Shown here: positions 8,127-17,328 of the stretch, piece by piece | Layout: each line of letters begins with the position of its first letter | Position numbering within the stretch: the first letter of the stretch is position 1 | Origin: Ruminococcus albus AD2013 | Lineage (GTDB): Bacteria > Bacillota > Clostridia > Oscillospirales > Ruminococcaceae | Direction: 5' to 3' | DNA: 64,000 nucleotides | NCBI RefSeq assembly: GCF_000526775.1 | Contig: NZ_JAGS01000001.1 | Location: 620,001 to 684,000, forward strand | The notes under the pieces: model-generated | What the model was told of the DNA's origin: nothing | The model's database searches: none | What the model saw: only the letters and a program-made list of their open reading frames with translations | Made by a program: the position numbers and the translations under genes

Positions 8127-10478
8127 TTATTCTCTGATTTGTTTCTCCCTCTCCGATTTTATTACCGAGAGTTTGTTCTTCTTCTGCGAGTAAAGCAGAG
8201 CGTCCGCATGGCTGAGAAGTTCGCCTATCTCATCGTTGGAATTACACTTGAAAGGATATACGCCTACGCTGGCATGGACATAAAACTCCTTATCCCTGCC
8301 CTCATTTTTGTTGAACTCTGCCGATATCTCATCTATCCTGCTGCGTATCGCAGATGCGCTCAGGCTCTCACCTGACAGAACGCACACTACGAATTCATCT
8401 CCGCCCAGTCTGCCTATGACCTCACCGCCGCGGAATGCTGAGGAGAGTATCTTAGCGATACCGCGTATGGCAAAATCGCCTTCCTCATGACCGAAACGGT
8501 CATTTATCGTTTTAAGGCTGTCCAGGTCGGCGAATATCATCATTGCGCTGCAGCCTTCGTTCTCTTCGGAACGTATAAGCTTTCTCGCCGCCTCAAAGAA
8601 ACCGCGCCTGTTCAGACAGCCCGTGAGTGCATCCTGCTTTGAAAGCTCGTCAAGCAGCTGATTGTTCTCACGTATCTCGATAAGGCTCTGATTCAGCTGT
8701 TTCTCGATGATCTTCTGATTTTTCATAACGACCACCATTTTAAGTGCGGCACATAGCTGGACCGTCAGCGGAGGCAGAAAACCGAAATACTGATGTTCCA
8801 GCTCGCATATCAGGAGACCGTAATGCTCCTCGTTGGTAAACAGCGGTACACATATCATCGTGCAGCGCCTGTCCTGATTAAAATACTTGTTTGTAAGCAG
8901 TTCATCAGGTGCAATACTTTGTTCCTCGGGAGGAAGCAGTTTAAGCTCTTTCAGATTGTTATAAGCTTTCAGCTTGATACAATCAGGATACTTCCATTCT
9001 TCACCCTTGTGATGCTCCACTATCTTTTCATATACATACAGATAGCTGGAAGTAACATGTATCCTGCTCATCTTGTCAACTACCGAGAGGAAAGCTCCAT
9101 CTTCGTAAGCGTCAAAAGCCAGCATATCGCGGGTAACCATATTTGTCAATCTGGTCATCAGGATGTTGCTTCTCAGCTTCATATGATTGACCTTGATATT
9201 CTTCTCGGATATCAGCTTGTATAGCCTTATGAATATGCTGTTTAGCCTCAGCTGTTCGGTCTTGCTTTCAAGCGTACAGGCAAGTGCCGAGTGGATATAC
9301 TCCATGGTGGAATACAGCGTTTCCAGATCGGTAAAGTCAAAGAAATCTTCTGTTATCGTGTCTTCAAGCTGTTCAAAGATATGGTAAGGATCAAAGTCGT
9401 TGTCCTGCTTTATCCTTTCCGTACTTGTACACAGTTCCTTTATAATATCAGCAAAGGTCTCACGGTATCTTATGGATGTATTGCTGAGCCTGTACCTGTT
9501 GAATATCGTTCTGCAAATATCATCAGCGTGCTCCGCGATCATTTTCGGATCGTTGTGGAGCGCATTCAGTTCCGCAGAAGCAGCATCTATACATCCACAG
9601 GAATTCCTGATTATTATCTTTGAAGAGATGGTCTCCTGCTGTATAGCACCGTCGTTGATGTAGTTCACAGCTTCTATAAGCGCATTGTAACCCAGCTCGG
9701 TGGAATCCATTGCCACAGTAGTAAGATGGGGAGTAAGGTCTGTCGCTGCAGGATCATCGTCAAATCCCGTAACGAGAATATCAGTACCCGGTCTGATCCC
9801 GCGTACCTCCATAGCCTTGTATCCGCCTATCGCCATCTGATCGTTTGAGAATACTATGGCGTCGAGGTCGGGGCATCTGTCAAGAAGCGCGCCGACTTCA
9901 TTTTCCACGTGCCTTGAAAAATTGCCGTAAGCCACCTTGTTCTCATCATATTCGATGCCGTACTCAGTCAGTACTTCCTTGTATACCTCGAATCTTTCCA
10001 CAGCGTCATCGCTGGTCATGGGTCCGCTGACGAATCCTATCTTGAAACAGCTGTGAGCTTCTATCAGATGCTTTATCACCTGTTTCAGACCTGTGCGGTT
10101 ATCAACGGTTATGCATGGGTATCCGTTTATCTGTGAAGTAAGGGTTATTATCGGCACATCAGAAAATTGTTTGAGAAATTCTTCTCTGCGCTTTTTGTCA
10201 AGGTGACTTCCGATAGTACCTATAAGTACGAGAAGCGCATCAAAACTTTTGTCTTTTGCAAGTTCAAATACCGTGTTGTACTGATATTCGTAAGCTGTCC
10301 TTATCTTGTCAGCATACTGTGCATCAATATAACGTCCCGGAAGTATAAACATATCTACATCAAAATGCTGCGCTGCGATCATTGCCCCTTCACACACCGC
10401 GTTGTCAAATTCGTCTTCCGGATTACTTATCAGCAGCCCCACACGCAGTCTGCGTCTGCTGACAGTTTTTTCGCTCAT
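8127..10478 (-). CDS. Sugar-sensor (LacI-type periplasmic-binding fold) fused to a GGDEF diguanylate cyclase
   Basis: The start ATG at 10478 (MSEKTVSRRRLRVGLLIS) has GGGGAGTG upstream; a longer frame to 10523 has no binding site. The 783-residue product is cytosolic. Residues 12-285 are a LacI-type ligand-binding fold (AIVFSNDQMAIGGYKAM, DILVTGFDDDPAATDL). The motif IRNSCGC follows, then a long helical and GAF-like region. A GGDEF domain occupies about residues 615-775, with the signature GRLGGDEF at 692 and DALTGCLNRRGF before it. The active-site motif is intact, so it should make cyclic-di-GMP. The RxxD inhibitory site usually five residues upstream reads RGGE, so product inhibition may be lost. 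It shares its overall plan with the regulator at 2192. Ligand unknown. Confidence 0.85.
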   Translation of the reverse strand: MSEKTVSRRRLRVGLLISNPEDEFDNAVCEGAMIAAQHFDVDMFILPGRYIDAQYADKIRTAYEYQYNTVFELAKDKSFDALLVLIGTIGSHLDKKRREEFLKQFSDVPIITLTSQINGYPCITVDNRTGLKQVIKHLIEAHSCFKIGFVSGPMTSDDAVERFEVYKEVLTEYGIEYDENKVAYGNFSRHVENEVGALLDRCPDLDAIVFSNDQMAIGGYKAMEVRGIRPGTDILVTGFDDDPAATDLTPHLTTVAMDSTELGYNALIEAVNYINDGAIQQETISSKIIIRNSCGCIDAASAELNALHNDPKMIAEHADDICRTIFNRYRLSNTSIRYRETFADIIKELCTSTERIKQDNDFDPYHIFEQLEDTITEDFFDFTDLETLYSTMEYIHSALACTLESKTEQLRLNSIFIRLYKLISEKNIKVNHMKLRSNILMTRLTNMVTRDMLAFDAYEDGAFLSVVDKMSRIHVTSSYLYVYEKIVEHHKGEEWKYPDCIKLKAYNNLKELKLLPPEEQSIAPDELLTNKYFNQDRRCTMICVPLFTNEEHYGLLICELEHQYFGFLPPLTVQLCAALKMVVVMKNQKIIEKQLNQSLIEIRENNQLLDELSKQDALTGCLNRRGFFEAARKLIRSEENEGCSAMMIFADLDSLKTINDRFGHEEGDFAIRGIAKILSSAFRGGEVIGRLGGDEFVVCVLSGESLSASAIRSRIDEISAEFNKNEGRDKEFYVHASVGVYPFKCNSNDEIGELLSHADALLYSQKKNKLSVIKSEREKQIRE

Positions 10479-10505
10479 AAAATACACTCCCCATTTAATG
10501 ATCGC

Positions 10506-10623
10506 AGGTCTGAAAAGGTACACCCATCCATAACAGACCTATTTCTAAAAACTCCTTATTTTTACCCATAAGCTCTTTTCAGCCATCTCTTGCGGGCACC
10601 ACACCGCTTTAGCTGAAAAGAGC
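10506..10623 (-). promoter_or_regulatory. Structured 5' leader (two hairpins) of the sensor/GGDEF gene
   Basis: Two perfect inverted repeats lie between the EAL gene and the GGDEF gene. The first pairs GCTCTTTTCAGC (10572-10583) with GCTGAAAAGAGC (10612-10623) around an inner GCGG/CCGC stem. The second pairs AGGTCTG (10506-10512) with CAGACCT (10534-10540). Neither is followed by a U-run in either direction, so they are not ordinary terminators. A minus-strand TATAAT at 10655-10650 would place both hairpins in the leader. I do not recognise a known riboswitch. Confidence 0.5.
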
Positions 10624-10665
10624 ATTCCTTCATTAGTCTATACGATCATATTATAGCCATACACG

Positions 10666-13293
10666 CTATACATTTATATGTATGTTTTTCTGACAGTCTG
10701 TTATCTCCAGACTTCCGTCGCGGCAGCCAAGGTCGAAACATTCCGCAGCAAGGAAATCTATATTTAGCTCTGTTTCTGTCAGTTCAACGAATCCGGCACC
10801 TGAACTGTCACCGATGCCTGATACTATACTGCCTTCGCAGTTGAGGTTAATTGCAGAATTCGATATCCTGCAGGCGCACTCACTGCCGCGTGTACCGATG
10901 TTGGTTATTTCTCTGCCTTTGATGTTTGAAGACAGTTCGCAGTTCCTGATATTTAAATCAGCAACACCGCCGTTTTTGGCACCAACAGCGCACATAGTAT
11001 TGCCGCTTGCGGTGATAGCCAGCTTGACGTTTTCCACATCTATCCGTGTATTGCCGTCGATAGAGCCTATACCCGTCAGATTAGCCGAAGCCGCACCTAT
11101 GGAAACAAAACATTCCTTGAGAGTGATATCGCTCCTGCCGATGGCACTGCCGATAGATATACTGTTCGCTCCGGCACAGCTTACCTCCATATTTCCCGAG
11201 AGTATATTTATACCATCTCGGCTGCTGCATTTTCCGCCGCCTATACCTACGCAGTTGTCTCCGCAGGCAGTGATGGTAAGTTCATCGTCCATCTGCAAGG
11301 TTATCTTGCCGTAAGTCAGGTCGAATTCATTTCCTATGCCAAAGCAGCTAACACTCTCTGGTATTATCGTCAGGCTTCCCGAACCTTCGAGGGTCAGCTC
11401 TGCTTTTTCGGGAACGAGTATACCTCCCTTGACGAGCCTGTTTTTACCGCTCACCCTGACTGTTACCTTGCTTCCGCAGCCCAGAGAGAGTCCGGGACGT
11501 CCCAGCGTGGATTCAATAGAAGCATTTCTCAGTCTCAGCCGACATTCAGCACCTTCTTTGACGGTGATAGGCATAATGGCAGATGGCATACCTGCCTCGC
11601 CTATGATCTCTACATCACGTCCGCTGATGAACACCCCTGTGTACTTTTCCTGTATCAGGTCCGAGAGCATTATTATTTCTTTTTCTTCCGATTCCGCATG
11701 GTATATCTTGCCCGCGTTTCCCTGTGCTTCAAGATGGTACTTGACTATCTCACTGCGTATCCTCTCGCTTATCTCATTGATGAAGAAAGGCTTGGGACGT
11801 GAGATGTAGAATCCCTGGAACAGATCAGCGTTCATGCCTGAAAGCACACGCAACTCTTCTGCGGTCTCAATACCCTCAGCCAGTACAAGATGACCGTTGG
11901 AGTGCATCATATCTATCAGCTGAGAAACTATGCTTCTCAGTTTAAGGTTGGTATCTATCCCTGATATCAGCGAATGATCCAGCTTGATGTACTGAGGGTC
12001 GTAGCGTATAAGTCTTGAAGTATTCGAGTATCCTGTACCGTAGTCGTCTATCGCCATCTCGACTTTCTGTTCTTTCAGTCTGTTTATGAGAAAATTCAGA
12101 TTCTCGTCCGAGGTATCCGTCTGCTCGGTGAGCTCGATGACGACTTTTTCCATCAGCTCGCCGTAATCGGTCATAAGCTGTGTCCAGTCACTGTCACTTA
12201 GAAAACTGGAAGGTATCGCATTTATAAACAGCTTTCTCTTCTTGAAAAAGCTCTGGTTCTTGCTTAGCTGATCAAGCACATTGTACATGGTAGCGTGCTC
12301 GATATCGTAGAGCCTGTCATACTTCGATGCCATGTCGATTATCTGCAATGGGCTCAGCCCGAATTTTTTGTCAGTACGCATAAGTGCTTCGTAAGCGAAT
12401 ATGCTTCCGTCCTTTGCACTTACAATGGGCTGGAAATAATACGTAAATGAATTCCTATCCAGCACATGGAAGAAATTCTGCACCCTGCGGTAGTCGTTTT
12501 TCTGAAGCTCGTACACAGTGCTGGAAAAACTGCTGATAGTCCCGACACCGGAGCTGATAGCCTCATATAAGGCAAATGAAGCATAATGGAATTCCTTTAC
12601 CGCCGCGTGTTCTTTTCTGCGGAAAGTTACATATCCGCCTGTAAAGGTCATGGAATGTTCCTTGCTTATCACAACGCCGAACTCGTCCGTAACGGGAGTA
12701 TTTTTTACAGCCCTCTGTAAATTCTCTGCGAGCTCCTGAGGTTCTTTTACACCGTTTCTGACAAATACCCAGAATTTCATTCCAGAATGATATGCCAGCA
12801 CAGTACCCTCCGGGCAGACCTTTTCCATGCTTTCCAGCGCACTTCTGACAAATGCTTTTTCGTCTCTGCCTTCATCGATGTGCTCCAGCTTTATAAGCAT
12901 CAGGAATGCGTCTTCTCCCGCTTCTGTCATATGTTCAGCCAGCTGATTCTGATTCAGCAGGGGATACATTTCGCCGATAGCCAGAGGAACAGCTGTGTCG
13001 CGGCGCACAACAAAGCCGGCGATACAGTCCTCATCGTCAATATGGACTGTCATCACCTTGGATGGACTTGAAGATACCTCTGCGTCAAGGGCACACTCCA
13101 GCACATTCTGCAAAGCCTCATAGGAGAGATACTCTCTGTCCATGCCAAGCAGTCCCAGCGCATTATCATCAATATAATATTCGCGGCTGTCGTTCCACAG
13201 CACAAAAGCTCCTACACTATCAGTGCAGTGCATAAGCTCTTCCCACAGACTGCCCAGCATATGCTGCAGCTGTTCGCTTCTGTTTTCATTCAT
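10666..13293 (-). CDS. EAL cyclic-di-GMP phosphodiesterase with C-terminal beta-helix-like repeats
   Basis: The start at 13293 (MNENRSEQ) has AGAAGG upstream; an in-frame ATG at 13326 has none. The 875-residue protein is cytosolic. Residues 1-115 may be PAS-like, residues 125-265 are a GGDEF-type fold without the signature, and residues 275-500 are EAL. The EAL part keeps the catalytic pattern: EAL at 302-304, the helix NAIP, VIELTE, DDYGTG near 416, IKLD near 437, AEGIE near 471 and LFQGFYISRPKP. It should therefore hydrolyse cyclic-di-GMP. After residue 545 come about 330 residues of short Gly/Ile/Ser-rich repeats (GIGGG, SIGSAIG, TGIGS, NIGTRG), which look like a solenoid or right-handed beta-helix. 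That tail is unusual for an EAL protein. It lies upstream of the sensor/GGDEF gene on the same strand. Confidence 0.82.
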   Translation of the reverse strand: MNENRSEQLQHMLGSLWEELMHCTDSVGAFVLWNDSREYYIDDNALGLLGMDREYLSYEALQNVLECALDAEVSSSPSKVMTVHIDDEDCIAGFVVRRDTAVPLAIGEMYPLLNQNQLAEHMTEAGEDAFLMLIKLEHIDEGRDEKAFVRSALESMEKVCPEGTVLAYHSGMKFWVFVRNGVKEPQELAENLQRAVKNTPVTDEFGVVISKEHSMTFTGGYVTFRRKEHAAVKEFHYASFALYEAISSGVGTISSFSSTVYELQKNDYRRVQNFFHVLDRNSFTYYFQPIVSAKDGSIFAYEALMRTDKKFGLSPLQIIDMASKYDRLYDIEHATMYNVLDQLSKNQSFFKKRKLFINAIPSSFLSDSDWTQLMTDYGELMEKVVIELTEQTDTSDENLNFLINRLKEQKVEMAIDDYGTGYSNTSRLIRYDPQYIKLDHSLISGIDTNLKLRSIVSQLIDMMHSNGHLVLAEGIETAEELRVLSGMNADLFQGFYISRPKPFFINEISERIRSEIVKYHLEAQGNAGKIYHAESEEKEIIMLSDLIQEKYTGVFISGRDVEIIGEAGMPSAIMPITVKEGAECRLRLRNASIESTLGRPGLSLGCGSKVTVRVSGKNRLVKGGILVPEKAELTLEGSGSLTIIPESVSCFGIGNEFDLTYGKITLQMDDELTITACGDNCVGIGGGKCSSRDGINILSGNMEVSCAGANSISIGSAIGRSDITLKECFVSIGAASANLTGIGSIDGNTRIDVENVKLAITASGNTMCAVGAKNGGVADLNIRNCELSSNIKGREITNIGTRGSECACRISNSAINLNCEGSIVSGIGDSSGAGFVELTETELNIDFLAAECFDLGCRDGSLEITDCQKNIHINV

Positions 13294-13350
13294 TGTGTGA
13301 CCTTCTTTGCGGCTGAAAAGCCCCATATATTTTAGATTATTCCATGTTAA

Positions 13351-13379
13351 ATTATATCAGATTCGTATTCAAAAGTCAA
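13351..13379 (-). promoter_or_regulatory. Promoter of the EAL gene
   Basis: Minus strand TTGACT (13379-13374) and TATAAT (13356-13351), spacer 17 bases. Transcription would start near 13344, only 18 bases before the rejected upstream ATG at 13326. The rest of the 385-base gap (13294-13678) is A/T-rich and holds only this promoter and the terminator at 13636-13669. Confidence 0.75.
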
Positions 13380-13635
13380 CTATTCTAACTTTTGGCTCAC
13401 TTGGCTTTTATTCAATACGGATAAGTGTCTATGACCGCCTTGTTCAGCCATTTTTGCTACATTTTCAAGACTTGCTGAGAGTCAGATATCAACATTGTCT
13501 CTGCGAAAACTTTGTGTTAACAATTGTTTTAAATTTTAATATGGTCATATTTTAGCAAAGATTAGACAAAAACGTACAACTTTTTCTTAATTATTCGATG
13601 TTTTGAAATAGATATATGAGATCACATTATTATGA

Positions 13636-13669
13636 CAAAAAAAACACGGAGAGGAAAACCTCTCCGTGA
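13636..13669 (-). terminator. Terminator of the DnaJ-like gene
   Basis: Arms CACGGAGAGG (13645-13654) and CCTCTCCGTG (13659-13668) with an AAAA loop. On the minus strand it is followed by a run of eight T. Confidence 0.9.
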
Positions 13670-13678
13670 AGTAAAATA

Positions 13679-15661
13679 TCAGAGATAGAATACAAGCACA
13701 AAAATAAGTATGCCAACCAGTGCAATAAATCCGAATGCCTTCATCATCGAAGCAGAAAGGTTCTTTTCAGCATTTTTATACTTGATGTACTCCTTGATGG
13801 GGTCTTCATGGTATTCTCTCTTCAGTGAGTTGCCCACAGTAGGATTGAGCATATCGCCGATGTTGATATTCTTGTACTTTTCCTTGATGGCCTCAGCAGC
13901 GTGAGCTTCGTCAAATCTGTGGTAGCCGTAAGCAGAATCAAGATTTGAGTTGTCCTTCTTCTTCATATCGATGTCTTCCATCGTGATCTCGGGACCCTTG
14001 TTCTCACTTGTACCGCCGCCGTTAAGATATACGTGCTCGGTATCAACTTCCTTCATCATCTTGCTGGAACGGTTGGAACGCAGCAGCTTGATAAGTGTAT
14101 CAGTGTACAGCTCGTCCTCTATCTCCTGTTCGGTCAGCAGCTGGTCGGTAGTTTCCTCGGTACGGGAATCAACTTCGTTTATCAGGTAAGTCAGCGAACG
14201 GTTGCTGATCTCACGCTCTTCAACGACTTCCTCTTCTTCAACATGACGATAGCCTTCAGGTGCAGTGAACTGCATATCGATCTTCTCATCTGCGATCTCA
14301 GAACCTGTGCCGTCAAGACCTGTGAGATTAACAGACTTACGCTTTGTTCCTGTCGCTATGCTGCCTTCGTCAACGATCCTGGCAGAAGTTGCTCCGATAT
14401 TTGCAAAAGGATCGATCGCTTCGAGTGTTCTTTCACCGACATTTGCAGAGGGCAGATCATCAACTTCGGGACGGTAGGAAACAGGTCCCATATTCTCCTT
14501 TGGCTTCTTATATTCATCAGGAGTTGCATTGACAGTAAAGCTGCTTGCGATATCCTTGTCAGAAGGTATCTCGAATGCACCGGGAGTCTTGGGCTCTTCC
14601 TTTTTAATAATAGGCTTGCGTCTGGGTGCAAGACCATCGATGGCTTCAACGTGCTTGACAGGAATCTCTTCCTCAACAAGTGAGGTCTTGCTGGAAGAAC
14701 TGCCTGATGTATTTGACTGACTGCTCTGGGAGCTTGCAGCCTGTGCAGCGATAGCATCATCAACAAGGCTTACCTTGTGTTCTTCCTGAGGCTTCTGCTG
14801 AGCAGGAGCAGCGGGCTTGACAGTATTGACAACAGGTCTTGCAGCAGGCTTGGGAGCTTCTTCACTCATGATCGTATCAGCAGTTATAGCCGAAGCGGAA
14901 GCTACGAAGCTGTGAGCTTCCTCGACCTTTGATGAAGCTGCGGAACTTGTGATATCTTTTGATGCGATCCTCAGCTTTGAACCTGTACCGTTAGCCTGAC
15001 TGATGTTGGGCATGGGATATACCTTGTCAACATCGATCTTTGCAGCCTTGAGTATCTGAGTTGCAGAAGTGCATCTCATCGAACCTCTTACCATCTCTTT
15101 GAGAGGCAGGAGTATTATATCCTTGAAAGTAGCATGGAGCTCTGCGAGCATCTGATCGCTGCCTGCGGACATTACCGACTGCGGGAAACGATTGTCGAAC
15201 AGACGCTTCCATTCACTCTGCTTGGAATCTATGAGCTTATCGATGTGCTTGGCGAGAAGTATCCACAGATGCGGATGCTCGAATCCTCTGTCATTGGTGA
15301 TGAGCCACATATAGCATCTGATGAAAGCATCATAGCAGGTGATATCTTTCAGGTTCAGCAGCACATCATCTTCGGTGAGCGCCTGAGAAAAACAGCCGTC
15401 CGAGAATGCAAAGCAGCGGTAGCCGTTGCTGGCAAGCTTAGCATAAGCAGTCCTCAGTGTGATGTCATCTCTTTTAAAAGGCGGCAGTGCGGTAGGAAAA
15501 TCAAAGTCAGTCTTATAATTTTCCGCATCTCCCATTGAGAGCAGCTTCTTGTAGGTAGCAGTCAGCTCCTCATCTTCCGCAGTAACGGGCAGACCCAATA
15601 TTCTGAAAGGATTGCAGGCGAACAGCTCGTTAGCGGTAACTCCAAGTTTCTGGTTTGCCAA
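13679..15661 (-). CDS. DnaJ-like, tail-anchored protein of unknown function
   Basis: The start is TTG at 15661, with AGGGGGAAT seven bases upstream. The first 70 residues (NPFRILGLPVTAEDEELTA, YKKLLSMGDAENY) resemble the opening helices of a J-domain, but the HPD motif needed to activate Hsp70 is not visible. Residues 75-215 are helical, and residues 240-600 are a low-complexity, acidic and Ala/Pro/Ser-rich stretch. The C-terminus is a single membrane helix (FGFIALVGILIFVLVFYL) with nothing after it, so it should be tail-anchored with its bulk in the cytosol. It is divergent from the acidic protein gene at 16014. I do not recognise the family. Confidence 0.55.
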   Translation of the reverse strand: MANQKLGVTANELFACNPFRILGLPVTAEDEELTATYKKLLSMGDAENYKTDFDFPTALPPFKRDDITLRTAYAKLASNGYRCFAFSDGCFSQALTEDDVLLNLKDITCYDAFIRCYMWLITNDRGFEHPHLWILLAKHIDKLIDSKQSEWKRLFDNRFPQSVMSAGSDQMLAELHATFKDIILLPLKEMVRGSMRCTSATQILKAAKIDVDKVYPMPNISQANGTGSKLRIASKDITSSAASSKVEEAHSFVASASAITADTIMSEEAPKPAARPVVNTVKPAAPAQQKPQEEHKVSLVDDAIAAQAASSQSSQSNTSGSSSSKTSLVEEEIPVKHVEAIDGLAPRRKPIIKKEEPKTPGAFEIPSDKDIASSFTVNATPDEYKKPKENMGPVSYRPEVDDLPSANVGERTLEAIDPFANIGATSARIVDEGSIATGTKRKSVNLTGLDGTGSEIADEKIDMQFTAPEGYRHVEEEEVVEEREISNRSLTYLINEVDSRTEETTDQLLTEQEIEDELYTDTLIKLLRSNRSSKMMKEVDTEHVYLNGGGTSENKGPEITMEDIDMKKKDNSNLDSAYGYHRFDEAHAAEAIKEKYKNINIGDMLNPTVGNSLKREYHEDPIKEYIKYKNAEKNLSASMMKAFGFIALVGILIFVLVFYL

Positions 15662-16013
15662 AGTGATTCCCCCTTAAAGGTATTTAAATGTAAAAATTAT
15701 CTGGAAAAAGTTTTAAACGGTTAAAAGATTATACATTGCATCCGCATAATAAACTCTATACTATATCAAACCAATTATATCAAATAATCTTACATGATAT
15801 ATCGATAAAAATAAAACGTTTAGTGAACTAAGTGTGAATACAGGTAAATATAACTAAATTGTTCTCTGAAATTTATCTCAATTAGATGACAAAAAGTATT
15901 TGCATTTTTGTGCAGATTATAGTATAATGAATTTGTATAGATATTGTCCGCGGAACAGGCATTTGGTGCGGGTGATCATATCTGAACATTTTTACACTAG
16001 GGGGAAATATATA
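15662..16013. other. A/T-rich divergent intergenic region
   Basis: This stretch separates the DnaJ-like gene (minus) from the acidic protein gene (plus). It holds the plus promoter at 15900-15928, a weak minus TATAAT at 15733-15728 and one AACGTT core at 15815-15820 like those before the GH98 gene. I see no open frame with a binding site and no structured RNA. Confidence 0.5.
15900..15928 (+). promoter_or_regulatory. Promoter of the acidic-protein / cyclophilin gene group
   Basis: TTGCAT (15900-15905) and TATAAT (15923-15928) with a 17-base spacer, about 85 bases before the start at 16014. Confidence 0.75.
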
Positions 16014-16727
16014 ATGGCTCTATTCAATAAAAAGAAACCTGCTGCACCGTCGGCAGCACCTGCGGTTAAGCCCGTTAATCCTGATGACATCTGGAATACT
16101 CCGTCACCCAGACGCAAGCAGACCGTTACTGTTAAGGAGTCAAAGTATGATGAAGCTGTTCCCGAGACTCTTGAGGTAGAGAGCGTTGACCCTGAGATGA
16201 TCAAGACCAAGATGGCTCAGCTTGAAGCAGAACTTGAAGAGAAGAAGAATCAGCCCGTCAAAACTCATGCAGACTATGGCACCAGCACGGTCGGCCGTGA
16301 AGAGATCGTTGATGCTCAGACCGAGTATGAGAAGCTCTATGAAGTTGAGCATGAGAAATATATAAGGTCACATCAGGAAGAGATAACCGAGGCTAAGGAG
16401 CAGGGCATAGCCGAGAAGATGGAAGCTATGTATGCCGAGCATGAAGCAAAGGTAGCTGAGGTTGAGAATACAAAGTTTGAGTTCAGCGAGGTCGGACAGG
16501 CTGAGGTGGATAAGAAACTTGTGGATCTTCCTTATGCGAAGCGCCCCGAGGATTATGCGGAATATAAGGATATCGCTGCTGTTGCATCAGAACCTGATGA
16601 AGCTGAGATCGAGAAGCTGGGTGTTATCGACCATAGTGACGATCCCGATAATATCGGATTTGTCGATGAAGAATTCCTTGCTAAAAAAGTCGAGGAATTT
16701 GAGGCAAAATATGGTGACCGCAGGTAA
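16014..16727 (+). CDS. Acidic, helical cytosolic protein of unknown function
   Basis: The start ATG at 16014 (MALFNKKKPAAPSAAP) follows AGGGGGAAA; the frame runs further upstream but overlaps the promoter. The 237-residue product has a basic N-terminal tip, a Pro/Ala linker and a Glu/Lys-rich helical body (KTKMAQLEAELEEKKNQ). There is no signal peptide, membrane helix or recognised domain. It is followed 36 bases later by another unknown gene and then a cyclophilin, probably in one transcript. I do not recognise the family. Confidence 0.6.
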   Translation: MALFNKKKPAAPSAAPAVKPVNPDDIWNTPSPRRKQTVTVKESKYDEAVPETLEVESVDPEMIKTKMAQLEAELEEKKNQPVKTHADYGTSTVGREEIVDAQTEYEKLYEVEHEKYIRSHQEEITEAKEQGIAEKMEAMYAEHEAKVAEVENTKFEFSEVGQAEVDKKLVDLPYAKRPEDYAEYKDIAAVASEPDEAEIEKLGVIDHSDDPDNIGFVDEEFLAKKVEEFEAKYGDRR

Positions 16728-16763
16728 GGTCAGGGCAAATGTTTTTTCTAGGAGCGATAGGTT

Positions 16764-17306
16764 TTGAACATCAACACGGACAACCCTATAATCAAGTATT
16801 CTGAAGCAGGAAAGGAATTTCCATATGATAAACTTTTCTATTCAACGGTAAATGATTATATTATGGAGTATAAGAACGCACGTCTTGAAAAGCTGACAGA
16901 TCATGACGCTTCGGTGTGCCTGGCAAGGATAATCAGGCGAATGGAAGTCAATGGTGTACCTGTTCAGCAGTATTTTAAAGAGGAACTTGATGCGTGGAAA
17001 GATGCTTCCAACTATACAAGAGTTCTCAGACTTTGTGATCTTATGGCAAGAGATATCTTCTGCTGTTTTGATAAGAACAGGGTCGATGAGAACGGGAATT
17101 TTGAAAAGGTAAACAGATTCTACTGCGTAAATACAGATGGAAAACGCGATTTCTTCACACTGGACGAAGTTAAGAAGGCTTCGCTGTTCAAGAAGACAAG
17201 AACTCCCGAGAGTGAGTATTTTATGGATCTTCAGAAGAGATTTGACGCAGGTCTGCTGCCGAAGTCAAAGGAAGAAGAAAAAAAGTTTTACGGCTATGCC
17301 GAATGA
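16764..17306 (+). CDS. Conserved-looking cytosolic protein of unknown function
   Basis: The start is TTG at 16764 (reads MNINTDNPIIKYSEAG) with AGGAG ten bases upstream. The 180 residues are soluble, mixed helix, with no motif I know. A central helical segment (DASVCLARIIRRMEVNGV) and a C-terminal charged segment are visible. It sits between the acidic protein at 16014 and the cyclophilin at 17329, with close spacing that suggests one transcript. Confidence 0.6.
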   Translation: MNINTDNPIIKYSEAGKEFPYDKLFYSTVNDYIMEYKNARLEKLTDHDASVCLARIIRRMEVNGVPVQQYFKEELDAWKDASNYTRVLRLCDLMARDIFCCFDKNRVDENGNFEKVNRFYCVNTDGKRDFFTLDEVKKASLFKKTRTPESEYFMDLQKRFDAGLLPKSKEEEKKFYGYAE

Positions 17307-17328
17307 TAAACAAGAGAGGAAAGTGGAA

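Noticed and set aside
10506..10623. Cyclic-di-GMP (GEMM) riboswitch before the GGDEF gene
   Set aside because: The hairpins are clear but I find none of the conserved GEMM core sequences, so I list it only as an unnamed structured leader.
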